A DNA stretch of 64,000 nucleotides from Penicillium oxalicum. Its lineage: Eukaryota > Ascomycota > Eurotiomycetes > Eurotiales > Aspergillaceae. Each line of letters opens with the position of its first letter. Position 1 is the stretch's first letter. Positions 11,172-26,081 of the stretch are shown one piece after another. The notes below the pieces were generated by a model. It was given only the letters and a program-made list of their open reading frames with translations, had not been told where the DNA came from and ran no database searches. A program made the position numbers and the translations under genes. The stretch is from NCBI RefSeq assembly GCF_001723175.1, contig NC_064653.1, positions 1,426,001 through 1,490,000 of the forward strand, read 5' to 3'.

Positions 11172-12923
11172 ATACAAAGAAAAGTAAACCGAAAAGGCTC
11201 GTATGGAATTAGCAGGCGAGATCTTGAAAGTATGAAGGGCTCGGTCGAGCAGTTTGTTCCTTTTTGTTTGTTTTTTGTTTCTTTCTTTTCTAAATATTGG
11301 GCGAACTGCTACTTTAAAGTCCGAAATGGTGAAAATTTATTCAGCCATAAAAGACATATTCGGTGATCAAATGACGAGCGAAAACTTGAGTGTATCTTGC
11401 CGATGGGCTAATTAGCATCAGAGGAAATGAGTTAGTGCGAATGATAGAAGCCGTCAATGCTGAAATGACATGTTCATAAAAACAGTAATATCCCGTCGGG
11501 TATGAAGGGCTAGGAAGGTGATCCGAAGGTGAAGGACGCTTGTCGTCAGTCAATACTACTGCAGTATGTACAATTTAGGTACCTACTGAGGCCTCCAACT
11601 GCTTTAAGCTATGTAAAACACCTGCCTGAGGTATCTCCAAGTTTCCACCTGAGCGTTATTGCCAACCTCCACTTGCTATCCGCAGTTCTGGCATCAGACG
11701 AGCTCTGGGCTACCGCCTACCATACGATGTAACCTTCAACCAACGGAACCCTGATTCCCACTGTGGTCAAACGGTATCACCTCTTCCGTAGCCAATTTCC
11801 AAGATTACATTTTACTTTGGATCATGAGGTATATCTCAGGGGTTAAATACCAGAATAAATAGGTGAAGCGGGTCTCAACCAGTGCTACGGTTCCGCACGA
11901 CAGACAGCACCGCGTCCTAAATTCATTTCAAAGCTTTAGATAAACCTTGCTATGGGAGATGAAATGGAACTAGATGCCCGAGGTGCAATACGCTTGAGAA
12001 AGTCAGACGGGATCAACATAATGTATGGATGTCCCGGGCTGTATTCGGTGCAGTTGCAACGGGTCAATGAGAGCATTCTTCCATATTGGGAGATATTTGT
12101 ACTCCGCGGGCGCGATGAATTCTTGATCGACGAGATATCTCAAGCCCAATGCGTTCTAGTTTAATTACAGCAAGGCTCACCTATCATGCAAGTATTACAC
12201 AAGAGCTATTTTGACTGCGGTTCCTGGCTGCTGGTGTTGGTTTCTACATAAATTGTCTGTTCGGGGAGGTTTAAACTAGAAATAAATAGAGAGCACTGTG
12301 TAGGAATTAGCAGTAAGTACCCGATGGATCATATTTTGGGTGAAAATATATCAACTATATAGAGTGAGAAAGACGTAAGAACAAAGGCATGACTTTTTCA
12401 TATTGAAATGCAGAGCGTAAGTAGTTAGCTGTACATAATCACACGATGAAAAGTTGAAGGAGCAAACGACTTGGTAAATACTCAAGATGATGCACTGCTT
12501 CATCGGCCAGGGGCTGCAGGATAAGCGCAGGGAAGCTCCGCGGAACGACTTCGGGACCCGGCCGCCGTCACATGGTTCGGTAGAATGGACTTAACCGAAA
12601 CAGGAAAGGCGCATCCCCTAATTTACAACCTAGCAAACACGGCGTGCGCAGTTGGCTACTTTCATGTATCATTGCGTGTCTAAATAATTTCGTCGAGCTC
12701 GAATGCTTTATTTTCCACCTTCGAGAGTTACCTTTTAATTTAGATCACTTGACGCTCTTTCCAGTGGTTTCTGACTCGGAATTTCGTGTTGTTGATTCAT
12801 CCCCTATCTTTTCCGAACGACGCGTACCGCGGCCGACCATTGAATCTCCCGCTCGACTTGCTCCACCATTCCTGCACATCGATGAACACAGAGGCCACCT
12901 CGCAATAGATCTTGAGAAGCGTC
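11172..12923. other. AT-rich intergenic region between dcl1 and the dynein gene
   Basis: It begins with a T-rich dcl1 3' region (about 11255-11295). The rest is AT-rich with many short ORFs. The only ATG-initiated one worth naming is 11952-12164 (+, 70 codons, beginning MGDEMELDARGAIRLRK). It lies downstream of an AT-rich TATA-like stretch near 11845-11860, but I recognise no family and cannot support it as a gene. The last few hundred bases, which are pyrimidine-rich in part, are the dynein promoter and leader. Confidence 0.5.
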
Positions 12924-15900
12924 ATGGAAGTCGCTGCCACAGAGACGCCGAATGGCGTGTCTGCGCCAGATATTGCAGTATCGGTAGACTCCGACACAGT
13001 GATTCAGTACCTCACAGAAGTTCTCCAGGTGACACTGGGTGCTCTGAAGTCTGAGCTTCAGAGTGGGGGAAGCTTGCTTTCAAGTGCCAGATATCAGGAC
13101 ACGGCGCAGAAGTGTATGCGATTTGCCTGCGAGCCGCAAGTTGCCTTGTATGTGCAGAAGGATATTGCTACGGCAGAGGAAGCCAATGGTGATCGTGAGG
13201 ATGCTGGTAAGTGCAAGGATGGCGCCGTTCTGGATTCTATGTCACAAAGCTGACAAGATGTTTGAAGAGCCAGTTGTACAGTATTCATACACATTATCCT
13301 CCGATATCTCCTCTGCATCCACAACTGTAGCCTCGGTAGCTTTCATCAAACGTCCCGCGCCGATTGATCCAGCTCTCCCGATCGCCTCCCAGATCCAGGT
13401 AATCAACCTGCCTGGTCTGGCATCGTTAAACAACACACAGTCTCAGCAAGGAGTGTCCATGTCGCCGTATCAAATTATCAATCTCTTTCTTCACCATGCC
13501 CTAAGTCCATACTTCGAGGCCCACACGCGCAACCAGGAACCAGCTGCTGGCTCAAAATCGCGAACCGATACGGAGGCAAAGACTGGAATTCCTGGTACGA
13601 AGAGGAGATTTGCGGAGCTGGAGCTAGGTCTCCAGCATTTGCAACAAAATGTGGAGATTCCAGCCTTGATCCTACCGCTTCACGAGGTCGTGCAGGCCGC
13701 ACTGAAAGAAGCGGAGGCCAGAGGGATCAAACCAACCGTCGAGCTGATCCCGTCCTCGGTCCTGGATAGTAGTGCGTTTACCAACAGTATTCAGAACACC
13801 GTGAACGGATGGATTCGGTCGATTCAAACCATTACCAAGATGTCTCGAGATCCGGATGGTGAATCTGCTTCCCCGGAAGTAAATTTCTGGTTGTCGATGG
13901 AAACGGCCTTGGAGGGGATTGAGAGTCAGCTGGCGAGCGATGGAGTGCGGTTGACTATGGATATTCTTCGTCACGCGAAGCGCTACCAGCCCACGCTGAG
14001 TTTTGTGGCTGACACTGGGCTGAAAGATGCCACAGAGTTGGTCCAGAAGTACAACCAGCTCATGCGTGATTTCCCGTTGGATGAGCTTCTCTCAGCAACT
14101 TCCCTGCAGAAAGTGCAAGAATCTCTCGGTCTTGTCTTCAACCATTTGAACAAAAAATTGAAGATCTGCCCATATCCGATCAAGCGCGCCCTCTCACTTG
14201 TCGAAGCAATCTCTGGTGATTTGGACAAGAAAATTCACGAATTAGTCAAGGGTCGTGAGATTCTGCAACTCGACTATCGCGAATTTCGGTCATTGATGAA
14301 GACGACCCAGGCAATCTGGCGCTCATGGGACGAAAACTTGAAAGAGTTCACAAATGTTGCCCGTGAATCGACCAGACGTCGAAATGAGAAGTTTATCCCC
14401 ATCAAGATCAATGCTCGTCACGACAAGACCCGTGAGCGGTTGAAGTATATCGACACGTTCCGCATCAACCACGAGCAGCTCCAGAAAACTATTATCAATG
14501 TCCTTGGACCAAAGAACACGTCCCCCACAGAGGCCGGTGCCGGCGTCGACTCTGAGGAGACAGTCATTGTTGAGGAAATTGGTGACGTGGATGCTGTTGA
14601 GGAGGTCACACATGCCTACGCTGCTTTGAAGAACGTAGACGCACTTGACGTCTCGCCCGAGGGATCGCGCGCATGGGAGCAAGCTGAGATCAGTTACAGC
14701 GAGCGCACTTCTCGCGTGGAGAACTCCATCATTGCGCGCCTCCGTGATCGCCTAGCAACTGCCAAAAATGCCAACGAGATGTTCCGAGTGTTCTCCAAGT
14801 TCAATGCTTTGTTGGTTCGCCCGAAGATTCGTGGCGCCATTGGCGAGTATCAGACGCAGCTGATTGACAACGTCAAGCGAGATATCGCTGCTCTGCATGA
14901 GCGCTTCAAGCAGCAGTATGGCCATTCCGAGGCTCATGCAATGGCTCAATTGAGAGATCTGCCTCCCGTCTCCGGCGCTATCATATGGGCTCGCCAGATT
15001 GAGCGTCAACTTGATGGTTACATGCGCAAAGTTGAGAATGTGCTTGGTGAAGACTGGCACCTTCATTCAGAGGGTCAGAAATTGCAGGCGGAAGGCAATC
15101 TCTTCCGTAAAAAGCTCGACACTCGGCCAGTCTTCGAATCTTGGCTGTACGATGTGCAAAGACGCCACATCACAATCTCCGGGCGACTATTCAATATTGT
15201 GCGCAATCGTGCTGCTGGTAACAAGCTAGAGCTTGCTGTCAATTTCGACGCTCAGATCATTGCGCTGTTCAAAGAGGTTCGCAATCTCATTTGGCTGAAT
15301 TTCCAGGTCCCTCATGCCGTCAGCAATATCTCGAAAGAGGCGAAACGTGTCTACCCATATGCTATTAGTTTGATGGAGAGTGTGCGTACTTTACTCCAAA
15401 CGAATCGTACAATTACGTCGATGTCGGATGTTGCCATTCTTCTCAATGGTTACGTGAACGATTGCCAAGCAATGGTCAATAAGGGAATCCCGCTTCGATG
15501 GGAATCTTTCGTCCACTCCTACGAACTGCACGTCAAACAGTCGGCACTCGCGAATGGCGCCATTGACACATCCATCCCTTCTCGATCTGAAAGCAAACAT
15601 GTTCAGTTCGTTCGCGAATTCGCCGGCTCTGCATCTGTTTTGCAGTCTAAGACCGCGGTACTCTCGTCGATCAATGAGAATATTCAGAAGTCAATTCATG
15701 AATTGAAGACATGTGCATACGATGCCGGGGCATTTAAGGAACGTCTGGACGTCATTCAAGTTGCCGTGGATAAGCTGAACCTCGAAAACTATGTCAACCT
15801 TGAATTCTGGGTTTCTGAGCTGAACGCAAAGATCGAGGCAATTTTGAGTGAACGACTGCACCGTGCCATTCGAGAGTGGATTAGTACGTTCCAAGAGACC

Positions 15901-18900
15901 CAAAGTGGAGGCACTCTCGCCTTATCACAAACCGAGACAGACACCGCATTGATCTATAATCTCTCGTTCCCTGAGCTTTTCCACGAGATCTCTATGAAAA
16001 ACCAGCTTCTCCACGTTGATCCGCCTCTCCAGTTTGCGCGAGCCAGTTGGTTTTCTCAATTCGACTCTTGGTTAGGAGTTGTTTGCAATCTGGAGAAAAT
16101 CAAGGCTTCACGCTATCAGATTTCAATTAACATGCAAACGGTGCGACAGTCGGAAGTCTGCTTTGCGAACCTTCCGCAAACTTGTACCAAAGAGCTTCAG
16201 CAGGTCTATGAAGTTGTTGAGAGTCGATTGAAGGATGTTTCAGAATATGTTGACAAGTGGCTCCAGTTCCAATCTCTTTGGGACTTACAGTCAGAGCATG
16301 TTTATGATATTCTTGGAGATGATCTGTCCCAGTGGCTGCAACTCCTTCAAGAAATTCGCAAGAGCAGAGCCACATTCGATACTTCCGAAGTGAGCCGGTC
16401 TTTTGGCAACATCAGGATCGACTACGAGCAGGTCCAGACCAAGGTCAATGCGAAATACGACCAGTGGCAGCACGAAATACTTCAAAAGTTCGGCGCCAAG
16501 CTTGGCGGTCGTGTCCGGGAGGTTCACGCTGAACTCACCTCGGCCCGCCGTGATCTTGAAGGCCAGAGCTTAGAAGCTTCCTCGACCGCACACGCAGTTT
16601 CTTTCATCACTATCGTTCAACAGTGCAAGCGAAAGATTCGGGTCTGGGAGCCGGAGGTTGAACTCTTCCGCCAGGGTCAGACCACATTATCACGCCAGAG
16701 ATATACATTCCCGAATGACTGGCTTGATGTCGGAAACGTGGACGGCGAGTGGACGTCTTTGAATGAGCTTCTTGAACGAAAGAGCAAGATCGTTCAAGAT
16801 CAAACTGATGCTCTCCGTGCGAAAATCGCAGCAGAGGATCGGGTCATTAGCGATAGGATTGCGGAAGTCATTTCTCAATGGAACGACGAAAAGCCAGTCT
16901 CGGGTACAATCCCTCCCGAAGAGGCTTCTCGAACTCTCAGCTCTTTCCAATCGCGACTTGAAGCACTCCAGACTGAATTTGAGATGGTTTCCAAGGCCAA
17001 GGAAGCCCTTGATCTCCCTGCGAGCTCTGACTCATCACTCCCTGCCATTCTTGAGGAGGTCCAGGATTTCATGTCTGTCTGGGCCGCTTTGTCGACAATC
17101 TGGAAGAGTCTCAACGATTTGCGCGAGGGTCTTTGGAATAGTGTTCAGCCTCGTAAGCTGCGCCAAGCGCTGGATGGTCTCATCAAGATGACCAAGGAGA
17201 TGCCTAGCCGAATGAGGCAATATGCTGCATTTGAACATATCCAAAATGTCCTGCGACAGCTTCTGAAGGTCAACTCTCTCCTGTCAGACATGAAATCTGA
17301 GGCAGTCAAGGAAAGACACTGGCAGAAGATCTACAAGTCTCTGAAGCCTGGCAAACGGTTCTCACTCGTTACCCTCACACTTGGAGATGTGTGGGACCTT
17401 CAACTTGCAACCAGCGAGCCTGTTATTCGGAACATCATTGCACAAGCTCAGGGCGAGCTAGCACTCGAAGAGTTCCTGAAGACTGTCCGTGAGACTTGGC
17501 AGAGCTATTCGTTGGAACTTGTCAATTATCAGAATAAGTGCCGACTCATTCGTGGCTTTGACGATCTTTTTGCCAAGTGCAGCGAAAACCTGAACTCTCT
17601 CCAGGCAATGAGACACTCTCCATACTACAAAGAGTTCGAGGAGGAGGCCGCTGCCTGGGAAGACAAACTGAACCGTGTGCACGTCTTATTCGATGTTTGG
17701 ATCGACGTGCAAAGGCAGTGGGTCTATTTGGAGGGTGTGTTCACTGGAAATGCCGATATCAAGCATCTGCTCCCCCTTGAATCAAGTCGATTCCAGAACA
17801 TCAATTCTGAATTCTTCGCTGTCATGAAAAAGGTCTACAAATCGCCTTTTGTGCTTGATGTACTGGCAATAAATGGCGTCCAGAAATCCTTGGAAAGATT
17901 GGCTGAGCTGCTCAACAAGATCCAGAAAGCGCTCGGTGAATATCTTGAGCGAGAGCGCGTGTCTTTCCCTCGATTTTACTTCGTGGGTGATGAGGACCTC
18001 TTGGAAATCATCGGAAATAGCAATGATATCTTCCGTGTTGCAAAACATTTCAAGAAAATGTTCGCAGGCTTGTCGGGGCTTCTCATGGACGACGATAACA
18101 ACATTGTCGGCTTCACCTCCAAGGAAGGCGAAGAGGTGCGCCTCAAACGGGAGGTTAATCTTGTCAAAACCCCTAGAATCAATGACTGGTTATCGGCACT
18201 GGAAACCAACATGAAATTGACTTTGGCGGAGCTTCTGGGCGAAGCAGTTGAACAATTTGACACGCTCTACAATGCTGGAGATGTGGACTGCACGGCCTTC
18301 AGCGACTACTTGGCCAATTATCCTGCTCAGATCGTTGTCCTCGCTAGCCAAGTTGTCTGGACTAACGCAGTACAAAAATCTCTTGAGGATGGTGGAGCCA
18401 CTCTTCAAACCTTGTACGAGTCGGAAGTTCGAATTCTGGAGTTGCTGGCCGCCACTGTTCTCGGTGAGCTGGACGCGATCACTCGCAAGAAATGCGAGCA
18501 CATGATTACAGAGTTTGTGCACCAACGTGATGCCATCTCTAAGCTCATTCAGCACAACGCCACGACCCCGACCCACTATCTTTGGTTGCTGCAAATGCGA
18601 TACGTGTACCAGCCAGACGGTGACTTCCTACAGCGCTTATACGTTCACATGGCTAATGCAAAGCTCAACTATGGCTTTGAATATCTCGGTGTGCCGGAAC
18701 GTCTAGTTCGCACTCCACTCACAGATCGCTGTTTCCTCACCCTCACTCAAGCTCTATGTCAGCGACTTGGTGGATCACCTTATGGTCCAGCAGGTACTGG
18801 TAAAACCGAGTCCGTTAAGGCTCTTGGTCTGCAACTTGGCCGTTTCACCCTTGTCTTTTGTTGTGACGATACCTTCGACTTCCAAGCCATGGGCCGAATC

Positions 18901-21900
18901 TTCCTAGGTATTTGTCAAGTGGGTGCATGGGGCTGTTTCGATGAGTTCAACCGTCTGGAGGAAAGAATCTTGTCCGCTGTCTCGCAGCAAATTCAAAACA
19001 TCCAAATCGGACTGCGGAAGGGAGAAGAGGATGATAAATCCCAGATAGAGTTGGTTGGCCGCCGCTTAGCAGTCAACTCGAATACTGGCATCTTCATCAC
19101 CATGAATCCTGGATACGCTGGTCGCTCCAACTTGCCAGACAATTTGAAAAAGCTTTTCCGCAGTGTCGCTATGTCAAAGCCCGACAAGGAACTTATCGCG
19201 GAAGTCATGCTTTTCTCCCAAGGATTCAAGCAAGCAAAACCCCTTTCCAAACAGACCGTACCCTTCTTCGACCACTGTGCGGGCCAGCTTTCGAAGCAGG
19301 CTCATTACGATTTTGGTCTCCGTGCTTTGAAGAGTGTTCTCGTCAGCTCCGGTGGTCTGAAGCGAGCTCGACTGGCTACTTCAGAAAACGAACTCGGACC
19401 CGACGAAATTATCGAACCTCAGATTATTGTTCAGAGTTTGCGTGAGACCATTGCGCCTAAACTCGTTCAAGAAGATGTGAGTCGCATGCTCGAGATTCAG
19501 ACACAAACCTTCCCTGGGGTTGAGTATGTGCCTGCGAATTATGACCAGTTGGTCGAAGCAATCCGTAAAATTGCGAAAGCGAATCACTACGTGGACAGTG
19601 AGATGTGGATCACCAAAGCTCTTCAGCTTTATCAGATCCAGAGTATCCACCACGGTGTCATGATGGTTGGCAGATCGGGTTCTGGTAAATCCGCCGCGTG
19701 GAAAATCCTGCTTCAGGCAATGCAAGCCATTGAAAATGTTGAGGGCGTTTGCCACATTATCGATTCCAAGGTTATGTCCAAGGAAGCCCTTTATGGTAAC
19801 CTGGATAGTACCACTCGCGAGTGGACGGACGGTCTCTTCACCGGCATTTTGCGAAAGATTGTAGACAACCTTCGTGGAGAGGATACCAAACGCCACTGGA
19901 TTGTGTTCGATGGCGACGTTGATCCAGAGTGGGTCGAGAACTTGAACAGTGTTCTGGACGATAACAAGCTTTTGACCTTGCCCAATGGTGAACGTCTCAA
20001 CCTGCCTTCCAATGTGCGTGTCATGTTTGAAGTGGAAACTTTGAAGTATGCAACTCTGGCCACAGTCAGTCGCTGTGGCATGGTTTGGTTCAACGAGGAC
20101 ACCGTCACCCCTTCTATGATGATCAATAATTACGTGGAAAGCCTGAAAACCAAGACGTTCGAGGATTTGGATGATGATAGCGCCCCAGTTGGCAGCTCCG
20201 CAGCCAGAACGCAGAGTACCCAGGAAATGCTTTCGGTGGTGCTGAAACAGCACCTGGAAAGCGATGATCTTGTTCTCAAAGCCCTCAAGGAAGCGAAGAA
20301 CTACGGTCACATAATGGACTTCACCGATATTCGTGCTCTCAACACAATGTTCAGCCTGTTGAACAAGGCTTGTCGAAACGTTCTGGAGTACAACATCCAG
20401 CATGTTGACTTTCCCTTGGACTCCGAGCAAATCGAGTCTTACATGTCCAAAAAACTTCTACTTACCCTTGTGTGGTCTTTCACGGGTGACTGTCCGCTGA
20501 TGGATCGCAAAGCCTTTGGTCAGTATGTTGCTGGAATGACCACCATAGATCTTCCACCTGACGGAGACTCCTCTCTCATCGACTACGATGTCACTCTCCC
20601 CAAGTCAGAGTGGGCTAGTTGGCAGTCTCAAGTGCCCACGATCGACATCAACACACATTCGATCACTCAAACAGATGTCATCATTCCCACTGTGGATACC
20701 GTGCGTCACGAGGATGTCCTCTATTCTTGGCTGGCCGAACACAAGCCTCTCCTGCTGTGCGGTCCACCTGGATCTGGTAAAACAATGACCTTATTCGCTG
20801 CGTTGAGAAAATTGCCGAATTTGGAGGTCGTTGGTCTCAATTTCTCCAGCGCTACTACACCTGATCTTTTGATCAAGACCTTTGAGCAGTATTGTGAATA
20901 CAAAAAGACGCTCAATGGCGTTGTTATGTCTCCCAATCAGATTGGACGCTGGCTTGTCATCTTCTGTGACGAGATCAATTTGCCCGCCCCTGATCGCTAT
21001 GGGACGCAGCGAGCAATCGCATTCCTGCGTCAACTTGTGGAACAGAATGGATTCTGGCGCACTTCAGACAAGACATGGGTTAGTCTCGACCGCATACAAT
21101 TCGTTGGTGCGTGTAATCCGCCAACTGATGCAGGCCGTACGCCGATGGGTGAGCGTTTCCTGCGTCATGCTCCACTGATCATGGTGGACTATCCTGGTGA
21201 ATTGTCACTCAACCAGATTTATGGTACCTTTAATTCTGCAATTCTCAAGATCTTGCCTTTACTTCGCGGATACTCGGAGGCACTCACAAAGGCCATGGTC
21301 CAATTCTATCTCGAATCACAGACCAGATTCACACCCAAAATCCAACCCCATTACGTGTACTCACCTCGTGAGCTCACCCGATGGGTCCGTGGTGTCTATG
21401 AGGCTATCAAGCCTCTGGAGTCCCTGTCGATCGAGGGTCTGGTGCGAATATGGGCTCACGAGGCCTTACGCCTCTTCCAAGATCGCCTGGTTGCCGAGGA
21501 CGAGCGAGCTTGGACTTCAGATGCTGTTCGTCGTATTGCACTGGAGCATTTCCCGACAATCGACCAGGAAGAGGCGCTGAAGGGCCCTATTCTTTTCTCC
21601 AACTGGCTTTCTAGGCACTATGTTCCTGTGCAACAGGAAATTTTACGTGACTTTGTGAAGGCTCGTCTCAGAACATTTTGTGAAGAAGAGGTCGATGTGC
21701 CGCTGGTGTTGTTCAATGATGTCTTGGAACACGCTCTTCGTATTGACCGAGTGTTCCGGCAGCCCCAGGGTCATCTCATCCTAATTGGTGTCAGTGGCAG
21801 TGGAAAAACCACACTCTCTCGATTTGTCGCCTGGATGAACGGACTCAAAGTCTTCCAGATCAAGGTCCATGGCAAGTACTCGTCGGAAGACTTTGACGAT

Positions 21901-24900
21901 GATCTGAGAAGTGTTCTGCGTCGGGCAGGCTGCAAAGGTGAAAAAATTTGCTTCATCATGGATGAGGCAAATGTTCTCGACTCGGGTTTCTTGGAACGAA
22001 TGAATACCCTTCTTGCCAATGCAGAGGTCCCCGGTCTTTTTGAGGGCGACGAGTTCGCGTCATTGATGACTGCCTGTAAAGAGGGCGCTCAACGTCAGGG
22101 CCTGCTCTTGGATTCCCAAGAGGAGCTTTACAAATGGTTCACACAGCAAATCATCAAAAACCTCCATGTGGTCTTCACTATGAATCCACCCGAAGATGGA
22201 CTTTCCTCCAAGGCCGCAACCAGTCCTGCTCTCTTTAACCGTTGCGTGCTGAATTGGATGGGTGACTGGTCCGACCAGGCTCTTTTCCAAGTCGGATCTG
22301 AGCTCACTCAGTCTGTTGATTTGGACAAGCCCAACTTTGTCGCTCCCGACAGTATCCCTGTTGCCTATAGGGAACTTTCTCTCCCTGCGTCGCACAGAGA
22401 TGCAGTTGTCAACTCGATGGTGTTCATTCACCACTCGCTGCATCGTTTCAATCAACGCTTGCAAAAGCAGCAAGGCCGATCAACATTCCTCACGCCACGC
22501 CATTATCTCGATTTCGTGGCTCAATATGTCAAGTTGTTCAACGAGAAGCGTGAGGATCTTGAGGAACAACAGCGTCATTTGAATGTCGGTCTGGAAAAGC
22601 TTCGCGATACCGTGGATAAAGTGAGCGATCTGCGGGCTAGTCTGGCTCAGAAAAAGACACAACTGGAGAGGAAGGACACCGAAGCCAATGAGAAACTCCA
22701 ACGCATGGTTGCCGATCAACAAGAAGCTGAACAACGGAAGCAGGTCTCGTTGGAAGTGCAGCAAGCATTAGAAAAGCAAGAGAAGGAAGTAGCAACACGA
22801 AAGGAGGTTGTATTGAATGACCTGGCGCGCGCAGAACCTGCCGTTCTTGAAGCCCAAAAGAGTGTCAGCAACATCAAGCGTCAGCACTTGACCGAGGTTC
22901 GTTCCATGGGTAACCCGCCCGCAAGCGTCCGGCTTGCTCTTGAAGCTGTCTGTACTCTCCTCGGCCACAAGGTCGACAGCTGGAAGACGATTCAGGGAAT
23001 CATCCGCCGAGAGGATTTCATCGCTAGCATCGTGAACTATGACAATGAGCGTCACATGACCCGCAACCATCGCATCAAGATGCAAAATGAGTTCTTGTCC
23101 AAAGAAGACTTCACCTACGAGCGTGTGAACCGTGCCAGTAAAGCATGTGGTCCACTCGTGCAATGGGTTGAAGCGCAAGTGAACTATTCAGCTATCTTGG
23201 ATAGAGTTGGACCGCTGCGCGAGGAAGTCGATCAATTGGAGGAGCAGGCCCTTCAGACCAAGGCCGAGGCCCAGGCTATTGAAAACACCATTCAAGGCCT
23301 CGAGAGCAGTATTGCCACATACAAGAGCGAATACGCTGCTTTGATCAGTGAGACTCAGGCTATCAAATCTGAGATGTCCCGGGTCCAGTTCAAGGTCGAC
23401 CGAAGTGTTCGTTTGCTTGACAGTCTCGCATCGGAACGTGAACGGTGGGAAGAGGGAAGCAAGTCGTTCGAGACCCAAATCAGTACTCTGGTTGGTGACG
23501 TTTTGATCGCTGCAGCCTTCCTGGCATATGCGGGTCTTTACGATCAACAATTCCGTAAGGCGATGATTGATGACTGGGTCCACCAGCTTGCTCAGTCGGG
23601 CATTCACTTCAAGCCCCACAACCCGATCACTGAGTATCTCTCCAATGCCGATGAGCGTCTCAAGTGGCAGGCGAACTCGCTTCCGGTCGACGATCTCTGT
23701 ACCGAGAACGCCATCATTCTGAATCGATTCAACAGATACCCTCTGATTGTCGATCCATCGGGCCGAGTGACAGAGTTCTTGCAGAAAGAGAGCAAAGATC
23801 GCAAACTCACAGTGACCAGTTTCTTGGATGACTCCTTTGTTAAGCAATTGGAGAGTGCCCTCCGTTTCGGAAACCCCATATTGATCCAGGATGCTGAACA
23901 TCTGGACCCTATTCTGAATCACGTCCTGAACAAAGAATACCAGAAGACCGGTGGTCGTGTTCTGATACAGCTCGGCAAGCAGGAGATTGACTTTTCACCA
24001 TCATTCAAGCTGTTCCTTTCGACCAGAGATCCCTCTGCAGAATTCCCTCCAGATATCTGCAGTCGAACGACCTTTGTCAATTTCACAGTCACGCAAAGCA
24101 GTTTGCAAACGCAGTCGTTGAACGATGTCCTCAAATTCGAGCGACCTGACGTGGATGAGCGCCGCAACAATCTCGTCAAGATGCAAGGTGAATTCAAGGT
24201 CCACCTTCGACAACTCGAGAAGCGCTTGTTGCAGGCTCTCAACGAGTCTCGTGGAAACATCCTCGACGACGACAATGTCATCGAGACGCTAGAGACGCTG
24301 AAGAAAGAAGCTGCCGAGATTTCAAAGAAGATGTCTGAGACAGAGGGCGTCATGTCGGAAGTGGAAAATATCACCAACCAGTACAGCAGCATTGCCAAAG
24401 CGTGCAGTGCAGTCTTCGCTGTTTTGGAACAACTTCATCATATCAACCACTTCTATCAGTTCTCGCTCCAGTACTTTGTGGACATCTTCAACGCCGTTCT
24501 CTATCAGAACAAACGCCTGGCCCAAGAGAAAGATCACGGGGCTCGGGTGGGTATCATCATTCAAGATCTGTTTATTACAACCTATCAGCGGACTTCACTC
24601 GGATTAGTTCAGAAGGATCGAATTACCCTGGCCATACTGCTTGCTCAAGCCACTCCATTCCCCATGGATAGAGGTATTTTGGATCGCATCCTGGATGAAT
24701 CCGTCGGGGGTAATGATTTGTCGACGGACGTGAGCGCACGCGAGCATGTGATGAGCAAGCTTTTGAACATGACACTTTTCAAGGAGTTTGTACCCAATGT
24801 TTCCCAGGAGGATTGGGATCGCTTTTTCAATGAAGAGATCGCCGAGAACGTCGTCCCTATCGTCTGGAAGGAGGAGACGACCAAGCTTGATCAACTTCTC

Positions 24901-26081
24901 CTTTCATTGCTGCTCGTCAAGCTTTGTCGCATGGATCGATTTGTGCCCACCGCAGAACGCTTTGTGGAGGCTGTGTTTGGCCGGGAGCTCTACGATGGCA
25001 GCGGTGACCTCAAAGACGTGGTTGACCAGGTCACCGCTACCGCTCCTATTGCGCTGAGTTCTAGTCCTGGATTCGATGCCAGCTACAAGGTCGATGCCTT
25101 GGTGGAGCGCACGCACGCGACATGCGCCAACATCGCCATGGGATCCAATGAAGGCCTCGAAAGTGCCGACAAGGCAATCAGTAATGCTGCTGCGACCGGT
25201 ACATGGGTGCTTGTCAAAAACGTGCACTTGGCACCGTCGTGGCTTCAGAGCCTCGAGAAGCGCCTGGATTCCCTCAAGCCTCACAAGGAGTTCCGACTCT
25301 TCTTGTCTATGGAATCTAGCCCTAAGATCCCGGTGAATCTCATTCGCGCATCCCGTGTGTTGATGTTTGAGCAGCCCGCTGGTGTTCGTGCAAACATGAA
25401 GGACTCGCTATCGACCCTGACGACTCGCGCCAGTAAAGCGCCTGTGGAGAAAGCTCGAGTCTACCTCCTCCTCTGCTTCCTTCACGCCGTGGTTCAAGAG
25501 CGTCTGCGCTACGCGCCAAACCTGGGCTGGAAGGGCTTCTGGGAGTTCAACGACAGTGACGTAAGTTTTTCTCCAATCTGTGTTTGAGGCTTTTTGTATT
25601 CTCTCTAAGACCATACTGACCACATTAAATGCAGTACGAGTGTTCGGCTCATATCATTGACTATTGGGTCAACGAGGTGGCTCAGGGTCGCTCAAACGTC
25701 GCACCTCTCAAACTGCCCTGGGAGATGATACGCACCCTCATCACAGAGATGTACGGTGGCAAGATCGACGATTTGGGTGACTTCCAGCAGCTCGAGAGTC
25801 TGGTGAATCGGTTCCTCACCCCCGCCGCTTTCGAGGAGGAACACAAACTTGTGTCCGGTGTCGAAAATGACGAGCTCCTTGCCTTGCCAAGTGGCACTAG
25901 TATTCGCGACTTTATCAGCTGGGTGAATCGTCTCCCCGAGCGCGAGCCACCAACGTACCTGGGCCTTCCGGGCAATGCAGAGAAGCTGTTGCTTGTCAAC
26001 CACGGAGGCAAGATGATCTCCGATCTGTCACGCATCACGACATTGTTGGATGAGGGAGAGCAGTTGATGGTTGACAACTGA
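12924..26081 (+). CDS. nudA: Cytoplasmic dynein 1 heavy chain
   Basis: This is the minus-end-directed microtubule motor that moves nuclei, endosomes and vesicles in hyphae. Exons are 12924-13206, 13268-25560 and 25635-26081, giving 4340 aa, the length expected of NudA-type chains. The tail and linker fill about 1900 residues. Walker A loops are GPAGTGKT in AAA1 (1934), GRSGSGKS in AAA2 (2229), GPPGSGKT in AAA3 (2593) and GVSGSGKT in AAA4 (2935). Walker B-like [15 protein letters not shown] and FIMDEANV are present. A coiled-coil stalk runs from about 3187 to 3500 with the microtubule-binding tip around 3320. AAA5, AAA6 and the C-terminal domain follow. The start [16 protein letters not shown] reads like Aspergillus NudA. 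Intron 1 (13207-13267) must be removed to join the first 94 residues to the body. The 12.3-kb middle exon is open throughout. Confidence 0.97.

Noticed and set aside
19381..20430. 349-codon minus-strand ORF
   Set aside because: It lies wholly antisense to the AAA1-AAA3 part of the dynein heavy chain. Long antisense ORFs arise from the codon bias of conserved genes, and its sequence resembles no family.
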